From NCBI GenBank assembly GCA_013141505.1, contig JABFQX010000039.1, forward strand, positions 1 through 64,000: a DNA stretch of 64,000 nucleotides, written 5' to 3'. The notes beneath the pieces were generated by a model, which saw only the letters and a program-made list of their open reading frames with translations, was not told where the DNA came from and did not search any database. A program made the translations under genes and the position numbers. Shown here in pieces: positions 16,737 through 25,266 of this stretch; the stretch's first letter is position 1; each line of letters starts with the position of its first letter. The stretch comes from Methyloglobulus sp. (GTDB lineage Bacteria; Pseudomonadota; Gammaproteobacteria; Methylococcales; Methylomonadaceae).

Positions 16737-19700
16737 ATTCGGTCTCCTTTTTTTGGGGTATATGTTTGTTATTATTGTCCAGTAAATGTATCAAAGCATC
16801 CAGGTAACAATTTGCAGCTTTGTGCGGTGGTAAGTGATAAAAAAACTGCCATGCCTGCGCCTCGTCATTTTCGTAATTTTTGTTAGCTTTCAAATAAGGC
16901 TTTTGCCAAGTCATTTTAACAGCATGTTCAATAAGGATATCCGTCGATAAAGTGTCATCAATATGTAAAGTGCCGTTATCACGGAATAGTGTAGCGATTG
17001 CCACTAAGGCTTCTACCGTTAATTGTCGATGGACAGGCGCTTGAATTTTGTTAAGCAAGTGATTGACATGGAGCTTGAAACTTTGTTCTCCAACAGTCAT
17101 CTGCGCCTGAATGGCTTCGCTGTCCAGCCGTCTTTTGCTATTTAGTTTTTCACCTATAACCAAGCCTTTACATTGTCGAAGTATATCCCAAACGCTGGCA
17201 AAAAAAGCGTCGTTCTCCCTGCCTATGCTGCCACGCAATTCACGCCACTGATACCAATTTTCAGCCTCTCCACGATCTTTAGCATCCATCGCTTTTGTAA
17301 ATATGGCTATTTTTAAGCCAAGGGTATCACCATCATAGTGTAGTGTTTCCAATAAATTAGGCTGGCTTTCCAAATTACTGTAGTCTTTTATTGTTTGATG
17401 TACTTTTCTAGATAATTCATAAGGCGATAAAGACATGATTTCGTTAAAAGCTTGGTCTGCCGTGTAGTTTAAATCAGCCCGGTTTAGTTCACGTTTTTGT
17501 CTGGCAATGATTAATTGAAGAATATGCCCCACTCTTACGGTGTGTATATCAGCAAACAATTCAGGATTCGTTTTAATCAACATACCTAAATAGAGTATCA
17601 GTTCTTGAACAATGATTTGTTCATTACCCTCGTTAGTATTGAATGTACGAATAATTTGCAGAATTTCTGAGGAGTCGGCTGGCCTCGTCAAGGTTGACTT
17701 GCCGCTGTATACCAAACCAACAGACAAAGCATGTTGACGAACCAGTATCTCAGTTGCCGCCTGCTCCAGATTGATATCGTATTTGCCCAGTAAACCGGCA
17801 CAGCGCCTGACGATATACCAAACATGTTGATCGCCTGCACGCTCATAAATTTCTTCTAGCAAATCGCGTACGCAAGCAACGCTGCAACCCATCGCTGTTA
17901 GGCCGGTATTGTAATCTAGCCCATGACGACTGTTCAGTAGCAACAATACTTCGAGTTGTGCATAAAGATTCGGGTTGGTTTTTAGTTGCTTGATGAGGAC
18001 ATCATCTGGACTGATTTCCCACTCCGTCAATATCAGGGTATCCACGGGCACTGGCGGATGAGTGTCTATTGGTAATATCTGAAAAAAGCGCCGCTCGGCT
18101 TCCTCCCAGGAGGCGGCAGAGAATTGAAAATCATGCAAATAATCGATTTTTTCATAGCTTGCCGTTTCAGCAAAATCGGAAAGCAAGCCTAATTGAACCG
18201 AAATGCCTTGGCTAAAGCCGCTTTGCAGCTCTTTAATAAAATCAATGAGGACTTCACGGTTTTGGCTACCCAACATATTCTGTTTTATGGACATAACAAA
18301 CAGGGGATTATTTGATCTGTCCCACTGTCTATAGATATACGAAAACTCCAAACGTAGCCGCTCAATAAGTAAGCGGTTATCCATCGCCAGATAAAAGCCT
18401 TTCTGATTGAGGCACTGTGGCAAAAAAACCAGACGTTCACCAGATAACACATAGATTTTGGACGTTGCCAATGTCCTAAGTTGTCGCAGCGGGCGGCCTG
18501 TCAAACCGATACGATCATTTCTGCCGACATGAGTATAAGCCTCGGCAAGTTCTATCGCTTCCCTAACCTGCGTAGGCACTATTTCAGCAAGCATTTGTGT
18601 ATCGATGCCTTCAGCCAGCAAATGGTTCTGCACAGTTTCGTCCTGTGCCAACAATGCGATGTGCAGTTTGCACTCTTGTTTCTTAACAACTTTGTATCGA
18701 CCCAACGGATCTATGTCGTCTATATCCAGTAAACCATCCTGAATAAGGCTACCCAGTATAAAAAGGCTTTGCGCCCAGACCAGAGGAATATTTTCATTCG
18801 GCACGCGTTCCTGACTATGCGGGTTTGCTTTTTCTTTTACAATCGAATCTTTTGGGACTGCATACAGTTCCGGCAGTAAAAGTTGACCATGTTGCTCAAC
18901 TAGCAAACTTTCCAGTTTATTACGATATTGTGTAGCGGCTTCGGTGTTGCCGGTAAACAGGCTGTTAAGTAGCAAATAAGTGAAAAATAACGGCCATTCA
19001 CATTCAATGTCTTTGAATTGTTTAAGTTCATGAGGATCATAATGAAGTCGATAAACATCTTCTATGGCTGTTTGGTGACCATCCAGCAAAAATCGCTTGC
19101 AGCCATAACGACCTTCAAGCTTTTCGCAAATAACGGTTTCCGTATTTTTTCGGATACTTTGATTATCAACCGCGAAAGCAGGAAATCCGGTGATACTGAG
19201 CACTGCGGAATCAACCTCCTTGGAAATCGATTCTCTGGGTAAAATCGATTCCAGCGTAATGCGGGTACGGGCAATGTCGTCACTGATAACATGAACAACA
19301 GATGCCTGTCCGCCGTCTTTACCAAACAAGTTAAATCCCGACATGGCTTCCAGTGCTGCTTTTGCCATGCCGACAGAACTGGCGTTTAACTCTGCTATGC
19401 CATGATTGGTCTTATTGCCACGCTCCCAGATTCCATAGTCAGGAATCCGATACGTTCGACTGATATAGTGCACCAGATTTTGCACAAAATTGACTTCATC
19501 AATCGTAAATACAATACGTAATCTCGATGCTGTCATTTGCGCCAACATCAACAGAAATAAAGAGGTGGCATCCAACTGTAGATGCCCCCATTCATGGTCA
19601 CCTACGACACTTTCCCCTGTTCTGGTGTCGTACTTGGCATGCAAAGCATCGAGCGGGTTCTGTGACTGCTTGAATTTTTCAACTTTGGGTGCTTGTCGCA

Positions 19701-19992
19701 TCATTGCGGTTAATAACCCGCGCATTAGCTTAACAACGCTTTGCTCCAGCAGGTAGATGCGTCCTTGATTTTCTTCGGCACGGCGATAAGCAAGAGCCAA
19801 TCCCCAAGCGGCCAGAATACTATAAACGTTATCCCTTACCCAGGCATCAGTATAGTTACCGTGGGTATTGACCGCTGTACTAGCAGGCAACAAACCACTG
19901 ATCCAATGCTGTCTGTTAAGGATGATGTCCTGGACTTGCAGGAAGTAAGTGTCAAGTTTGTCATGTGGATCATTCAGTTTCATGTTGTGCAA
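16720..19992 (-). CDS. GH15-like protein of the phosphorylase-kinase regulatory-subunit type
   Basis: A 1090-residue protein. The N-terminal third resembles the glucoamylase-like (GH15) domain of phosphorylase b kinase alpha/beta subunits: HWISGLLPASTAVNTHGN, DAWVRDNVYSILAAWG, a GDHEWGHLQLDATSLFLLML block, then IPDYGIWERGNKTNHG. The remaining two thirds are helical and unlike standard glucoamylases. Bacterial homologues are common but lack a defined function; a glucan-binding or hydrolytic role is inferred. It has no signal peptide, so it should be cytoplasmic. It overlaps glk, supporting a role in storage-glucan use. The 390 bp upstream, shared with a divergent gene, must hold promoters but shows no clear box. 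Confidence 0.8.
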   Translation of the reverse strand: MHNMKLNDPHDKLDTYFLQVQDIILNRQHWISGLLPASTAVNTHGNYTDAWVRDNVYSILAAWGLALAYRRAEENQGRIYLLEQSVVKLMRGLLTAMMRQAPKVEKFKQSQNPLDALHAKYDTRTGESVVGDHEWGHLQLDATSLFLLMLAQMTASRLRIVFTIDEVNFVQNLVHYISRTYRIPDYGIWERGNKTNHGIAELNASSVGMAKAALEAMSGFNLFGKDGGQASVVHVISDDIARTRITLESILPRESISKEVDSAVLSITGFPAFAVDNQSIRKNTETVICEKLEGRYGCKRFLLDGHQTAIEDVYRLHYDPHELKQFKDIECEWPLFFTYLLLNSLFTGNTEAATQYRNKLESLLVEQHGQLLLPELYAVPKDSIVKEKANPHSQERVPNENIPLVWAQSLFILGSLIQDGLLDIDDIDPLGRYKVVKKQECKLHIALLAQDETVQNHLLAEGIDTQMLAEIVPTQVREAIELAEAYTHVGRNDRIGLTGRPLRQLRTLATSKIYVLSGERLVFLPQCLNQKGFYLAMDNRLLIERLRLEFSYIYRQWDRSNNPLFVMSIKQNMLGSQNREVLIDFIKELQSGFSQGISVQLGLLSDFAETASYEKIDYLHDFQFSAASWEEAERRFFQILPIDTHPPVPVDTLILTEWEISPDDVLIKQLKTNPNLYAQLEVLLLLNSRHGLDYNTGLTAMGCSVACVRDLLEEIYERAGDQHVWYIVRRCAGLLGKYDINLEQAATEILVRQHALSVGLVYSGKSTLTRPADSSEILQIIRTFNTNEGNEQIIVQELILYLGMLIKTNPELFADIHTVRVGHILQLIIARQKRELNRADLNYTADQAFNEIMSLSPYELSRKVHQTIKDYSNLESQPNLLETLHYDGDTLGLKIAIFTKAMDAKDRGEAENWYQWRELRGSIGRENDAFFASVWDILRQCKGLVIGEKLNSKRRLDSEAIQAQMTVGEQSFKLHVNHLLNKIQAPVHRQLTVEALVAIATLFRDNGTLHIDDTLSTDILIEHAVKMTWQKPYLKANKNYENDEAQAWQFFYHLPPHKAANCYLDALIHLLDNNNKHIPQKKETEYDVSG

Positions 19993-20386
19993 TGCATCGA
20001 TTTTCTAGTAAATACTTTAAAGTCATAAGAAAATAATAAGCAGGTATTGTGCCATTATTCTTGTTACTAACAGTTGCGGCTTGATGTAGACTGCTTTCAT
20101 TTTGCGTAGATACAGAAATTAGCCAACAATGAAGATAAAGGCCGCTTTGTGGATACTGAGCATAAAGCGTTAAGTAAGCCGGACGACTAGCCAGAATATA
20201 AATTAAGCTGTGCTGTCTAGTAAACCTTTGGGCAGCTTAAAGACCAATTTCACTTGCCATGCAGATTGGGTTGTTGTTTTTGAATTGAAAACACAACATG
20301 GAACGTTTTGTGCTTAAGTATTACTTACAAGATTCGCAAAAGAACTTTGTCGTTACAAAAACCACCGGGTAATTAGGAATAAAATT

Positions 20387-23300
20387 ATGACCATTCGTGT
20401 CGCCATTCGCCACAAAACCATATACAGCTTCGATAGGCCTGTAACTTTGTTACCACATGTATTTCGATTACGTCCTGCGGTACACAGTAGAACGCCAATA
20501 AAGGCTTATACTTTGCGTATTGAGCCGAAAAATCATTTTATCAATTGGCAACAAGACCCTTTTGGCAACCTACTTGCGCGGGTGGTATTTCCTGAAAAAT
20601 GCCGAAAACTCAGCGTTGAGGTTGAAGTCATCGCCGATATGACGGTGATCAATCCCTTTGATTTTTTCGTTGAGGATTATGCCGAAAACTATCCATTTAA
20701 CTACGATTCACTCACCCTCAAAGAACTGCAACCCTATCTGGAAATAGCTGAAAAAGGCCCGTTATTAAAAAAATGGGTAAAAGATTTCGATATCAGCAAA
20801 CGATCTATCAATGATTTTTTAGTTGATATTAATCGCACCGTTTTTGCAGCGATCAGCTATAACATTCGTATGGAAGTGGGTATCCAAAGTTGTGAAGAAA
20901 CGCTGAAAATACGCAGTGGTTCATGCCGGGATTCGGCATGGTTATTGGTGCAGATACTCCGTCATCTTGGGCTGGCCGCTCGTTTTGTATCCGGTTATCT
21001 GGTGCAGCTGACTGCCGATATAAAATCGCTAGACGGGCCATCAGGACCTGAACACGATTTCACCGATTTACACGCCTGGACTGAGGTTTATATCCCAGGC
21101 GCTGGCTGGATAGGGCTTGATCCCACCTCCGGATTATTGACGGGTGAAGGGCATATTCCACTAGCGTGCACACCCGATCCGGCCAGTGCTGCACCCGTAA
21201 CCGGCGGCACTGACAAGTGTGAAGTGGAATTTGAATTTAGCAATACAGTGGAACGTTTGCACGAAGATCCGCGTGTCACCAAGCCCTATACCGATGAACA
21301 GTGGTATCACATTGATGCCTTAGGTCAGGCTGTCGATAAACAATTAATAGCGGACGATGTCCGGCTGACTATGGGGGGTGAACCTACCTTTGTATCGGTC
21401 GATGATATGGAGGGCGATGAGTGGAACACGCACGCTGATGGTGCAAATAAGCGTGAACGCGCACAACAATTGACCATTCGTTTACGTGATGCGTTTGCAA
21501 AGGGGGCTATGCTGCATTATGGTCAAGGCAAGTGGTATCCAGGTGAGCCTTTGCCACGTTGGCAATACGGTATTTTTTGGCGTAAAGATGGATCGTCGGT
21601 CTGGCGTAATCCAACGTTGCTTGCCGACATTACCAAGGATTATGGCCATACGGTAAAACAGGCTCAAAAATTTATTCAGCAACTGAGCCAACATTTAGGT
21701 GTTAATACTAAATATATAAATACCGCATTTGAAGACAGTTTTTATTATCTCTGGCAAGAAGGCATCCTGCCTGAGAATATTAATCCTCTAAAAAGCAATC
21801 TCAAAGACCCGATTGAACGCAAGGCCTTAACCAAACTATTGGATACCGGTTTAGATCATCCCGCAGGATTTGCTTTACCGATCAAGTGGAACTGGCACGG
21901 ACAATGTTGGAAAAGTGGCCCCTGGGATTTTCGACGTGGTGCGATGTTCCTGATTCCGGGTAATTCGCCTATGGGTATGCGTTTACCCTTAGCCAGCCTG
22001 CCTTGGGTGGCGCCTGATAAACGTGATAATCAGGAACCACAAAGCTTGTTCGAAGAGTTGCCGGAACTGGGTGACTATCATGGTGAGGTGGCTCGCCGTT
22101 ACAGCCACATCGAAGCCAAAGGTAAGGAACATCCAGAAATTATCGAACAAGATGTGGGTGATGACACAGTTACAGAAGTTGAAGTGCCTCATACGGCGCT
22201 TTGTGTGGAAGCACGGGAAGGCCGGCTTTATATCTTTATGCCGCCGTTGACTTTGTTAGAACATTATCTTGAACTGGTCGCGGCTATTGAAGCAACCGCC
22301 GAAAGTCTGGCACTGCCCGTCGTACTGGAGGGCTATGAGCCGCCTCGTGATTATCGCATCGAACGATTAATGGTGACACCTGATCCCGGTGTTATCGAAG
22401 TGAATATTCATCCGTCCAAAACATGGCAGGAGTTGGTGGAAAAAACCACTATCCTTTATGAACTGGCGCACCAAACTAGATTAGGTACCGAAAAATTTAT
22501 GCAGGATGGCCGCCATACGGGTACTGGCGGCGGCAACCATATCACCATGGGCGCGGAAATGCCGACTGACAGTCCCTTGCTGCGGCGGCCTGATTTATTA
22601 CGCAGCTTGATTACTTACTGGCAACATCACCCTGGCTTGTCGTATTTGTTTTCAGGCATGTTTATCGGCCCGACCAGCCAAGCGCCACGCGTTGATGAAG
22701 GCCGTGATGAAAAACTCTATGAACTTGAAATCGCCTTTCAACAAATACCTGAAGGCGAAGTCCCTGAGCCATGGCTGGTTGACCGATTATTACGGCATTT
22801 ATTGACGGATATAACCGGCAACACACACCGTTCTGAGTTCTGTATTGATAAGCTTTACTCACCTGATAGTTCGACCGGAAGGCTCGGTATTCTCGAGCTG
22901 CGATCCTTTGAAATGCCGCCCCATGCCCGCATGTCATTGGTACAAACGCTATTATTGCGCTCACTGATTGCCTGGTTCTGGCGCGAACCTTATAGACATG
23001 ATTTAGTGCGCTGGGGAACTGAGCTGCATGACCGTTTTATGCTACCGCATTATGTCCGCGAAGATATGAAACAGGTGACCAAAGACTTGCAGCGGGCAGG
23101 TTATACTTTTGAACTGGAATGGCTAGAACCATTTTTTGAATTTCGCTTTCCCCGCTACGGTAATACCTTGGTTGACGGTATCGATATGGAATTGCGCTTT
23201 GCGATTGAACCCTGGCATGTGTTAGGCGAGGAAGTCAGCAGTACCGGTACTGCACGATATGTGGACTCATCGGTAGAGCGACTACAGGTTTCAGTATCCG

Positions 23301-23785
23301 GATTCACCGAAGGACGCTATATCATAAGCTGTAATGGCAGACGCCTACCTATGCGTAGCACTGGCCGTAAAGGTGAATTTGTTGCCGGTGTGCGTTACCG
23401 GGCATGGCAGCCTCCCTCGGCATTGCACCCCACTATTGCACCGCATACCCCACTAATTTTTGACATAGTTGATAGCTGGAATGGACATTCAGTGGGGGGG
23501 TGCACCTATTATGTTGCCCACCCCGGTGGCCGTAGTTATGATGATTTTCCTGTTAATGATTATGCAGCCGAAACCCGGCGCATGACGCGTTTTTGGGATT
23601 ATGGCCATACGCCAGGGGTTATGATTCGACCACCACGAGCTATGACTCTAGCAGCAGCTTCCGATGAACCGCTGTTGGAAAGATTTAGCATTACGGACAC
23701 AGTGCCCAGGGCTATGGCTCCGCCCCCAGAAGAGTTAAGCGAAGAGTATCCGTATACCTTGGACTTACGTCATCGCAATCGTTAA
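20387..23785 (+). CDS. Transglutaminase fused to DUF2126 putative amidoligase
   Basis: A 1132-residue protein. Residues about 1-270 form a bacterial transglutaminase-like unit with a beta N-terminal domain and the triad C180 (SGSCRDSAWLL), H229 (DLHAWTEV) and D245 (LDPTSG). Residues about 320-1120 are DUF2126, a family classed as a putative glutamine-synthetase-fold COOH-NH2 ligase. Its LTMGGEPTFVSVDD start and GTGGGNHITMGAEMP block are visible. One half could make an amide and the other could break or transfer one. It heads a rightward cluster of related enzymes. A GGAAT-type ribosome-binding site lies upstream of the ATG. Confidence 0.88.
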   Translation: MTIRVAIRHKTIYSFDRPVTLLPHVFRLRPAVHSRTPIKAYTLRIEPKNHFINWQQDPFGNLLARVVFPEKCRKLSVEVEVIADMTVINPFDFFVEDYAENYPFNYDSLTLKELQPYLEIAEKGPLLKKWVKDFDISKRSINDFLVDINRTVFAAISYNIRMEVGIQSCEETLKIRSGSCRDSAWLLVQILRHLGLAARFVSGYLVQLTADIKSLDGPSGPEHDFTDLHAWTEVYIPGAGWIGLDPTSGLLTGEGHIPLACTPDPASAAPVTGGTDKCEVEFEFSNTVERLHEDPRVTKPYTDEQWYHIDALGQAVDKQLIADDVRLTMGGEPTFVSVDDMEGDEWNTHADGANKRERAQQLTIRLRDAFAKGAMLHYGQGKWYPGEPLPRWQYGIFWRKDGSSVWRNPTLLADITKDYGHTVKQAQKFIQQLSQHLGVNTKYINTAFEDSFYYLWQEGILPENINPLKSNLKDPIERKALTKLLDTGLDHPAGFALPIKWNWHGQCWKSGPWDFRRGAMFLIPGNSPMGMRLPLASLPWVAPDKRDNQEPQSLFEELPELGDYHGEVARRYSHIEAKGKEHPEIIEQDVGDDTVTEVEVPHTALCVEAREGRLYIFMPPLTLLEHYLELVAAIEATAESLALPVVLEGYEPPRDYRIERLMVTPDPGVIEVNIHPSKTWQELVEKTTILYELAHQTRLGTEKFMQDGRHTGTGGGNHITMGAEMPTDSPLLRRPDLLRSLITYWQHHPGLSYLFSGMFIGPTSQAPRVDEGRDEKLYELEIAFQQIPEGEVPEPWLVDRLLRHLLTDITGNTHRSEFCIDKLYSPDSSTGRLGILELRSFEMPPHARMSLVQTLLLRSLIAWFWREPYRHDLVRWGTELHDRFMLPHYVREDMKQVTKDLQRAGYTFELEWLEPFFEFRFPRYGNTLVDGIDMELRFAIEPWHVLGEEVSSTGTARYVDSSVERLQVSVSGFTEGRYIISCNGRRLPMRSTGRKGEFVAGVRYRAWQPPSALHPTIAPHTPLIFDIVDSWNGHSVGGCTYYVAHPGGRSYDDFPVNDYAAETRRMTRFWDYGHTPGVMIRPPRAMTLAAASDEPLLERFSITDTVPRAMAPPPEELSEEYPYTLDLRHRNR

Positions 23786-23839
23786 TTGCAAATGCAAACT
23801 TACCCAAGCATTACACACCAAATCTGGAGATTTATTTAA

Positions 23840-25144
23840 ATGACCGATAAATTAAAACCGCTAACTCCGGCAACCCTAAAATTGGATGATCAGGCCTATT
23901 CATTGCCTACTTACATGGGTGTTGAGGGTGAGAAAGCCATTGATATTACCAAGCTACGCAGCCAAACCGGTTACATAACCCTGGATGATGGTTATGGCAA
24001 TACCGGCGCTTGTGAAAGCGCTATTACTTATATAGACGGAGAAAAAGGCATACTTCGTTATCGCGGCTATCCTATTGAAGAACTGGCTGAAAACTCCCGT
24101 TTTACTGAAGTCGCTTATTTGTTGCTGCATGGCGACTTGCCCAATAATGAGCAATTATTGCAGTTTTCAACACAACTGAATGAATCATCGATTATTCATG
24201 AAGACATGCACCATTTTTTCAATGGCTTTCCCAGGGGTTCTCATCCCATGGGCATTCTAGCCACAATGGTTGCGTCTTTATCTACTTTTTATCCAGTCCC
24301 CAATCAGCTCGATGAAGCGACAGAAATACAAATTGTCGCTAACCTAATTTCCCAGGTACGGACTATAGCAGCGTTTTCTTACAAAAAATCCATTGGTGAA
24401 CCGCTGATTTATCCCTCCTATAACCTTAAATATGTGCGTAACTTTCTCACCATGATGTTTGCATCCCCGGTGCGTGATTATCAACTGGATGATGATATTG
24501 TACGGGCTATCGACATGTTTCTGATTCTCCACGCAGACCACGAACAAAACTGTAGCACCTCTTCAGTGCGGACTGCAGGCTCCAGTTTGGCTAATGTGTA
24601 TGCCGTCGCTTCGGCAGGTATTTGTGCATTATGGGGGCCGCGCCACGGCGGTGCAAATCAGGAGGTTATAAAAATGCTTGAGCAGATACACGCCGACGGT
24701 GGCGATGGCACCGAGTTTATTAATCAAGCTAAAGACAAGAACTCAACAAGCCGACTGATGGGCTTTGGTCATCGGGTCTATAAGAACTTTGACCCACGCG
24801 CCATGGTATTAAAAAAACATTGTGACAAATTGTTGAATAAACCCGGTATTTCTGACCCATTATTTGATATTGCCAGACGTTTGGAAGAAATCGCGTTGAA
24901 AGACGACTACTTCATTTCCAGAAAACTGTATCCCAATGTCGATTTTTACTCTGGATTGATACTCCGCGCAGCCGGTATCCCTACCAATATGTTTACCGTT
25001 TTATTTGCCATTGGCCGTATGCCTGGTTGGTTAGCGCATTGGCGCGAAATGATTCATGGTGACAACGTCACCATTTACCGACCTCGCCAGATCTATGTCG
25101 GGGAGCCATTGCGCCACTATAAGGATATTGACCATCGGACATGA
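23840..25144 (+). CDS. gltA: Citrate synthase
   Basis: A 434-residue type II hexameric-type citrate synthase, which joins acetyl-CoA and oxaloacetate. Conserved blocks are ILRYRGYPIEELAE, the HADHEQNCSTSSVR active-site His segment, WGPRHGGANQEV, the MGFGHRVYKNFDPRA motif, and NVDFYSGLIL with the catalytic Asp. The gene begins 54 nt after the DUF2126 fusion and precedes the ATP-grasp fusion, all on one strand. A primary metabolic gene thus lies inside the amidoligase cluster, possibly by chance. Confidence 0.96.
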   Translation: MTDKLKPLTPATLKLDDQAYSLPTYMGVEGEKAIDITKLRSQTGYITLDDGYGNTGACESAITYIDGEKGILRYRGYPIEELAENSRFTEVAYLLLHGDLPNNEQLLQFSTQLNESSIIHEDMHHFFNGFPRGSHPMGILATMVASLSTFYPVPNQLDEATEIQIVANLISQVRTIAAFSYKKSIGEPLIYPSYNLKYVRNFLTMMFASPVRDYQLDDDIVRAIDMFLILHADHEQNCSTSSVRTAGSSLANVYAVASAGICALWGPRHGGANQEVIKMLEQIHADGGDGTEFINQAKDKNSTSRLMGFGHRVYKNFDPRAMVLKKHCDKLLNKPGISDPLFDIARRLEEIALKDDYFISRKLYPNVDFYSGLILRAAGIPTNMFTVLFAIGRMPGWLAHWREMIHGDNVTIYRPRQIYVGEPLRHYKDIDHRT

Positions 25145-25266
25145 AACAGAGCGGTTTTTTTCAAGAATCTCCTCGGTGAAGATAGGTGATTTTCGTGACA
25201 TCTTACATTTCCATGTGCGGGATAAGGCGTAACAAGCTGACAATGAACAAAAATTTGGGATAATTC

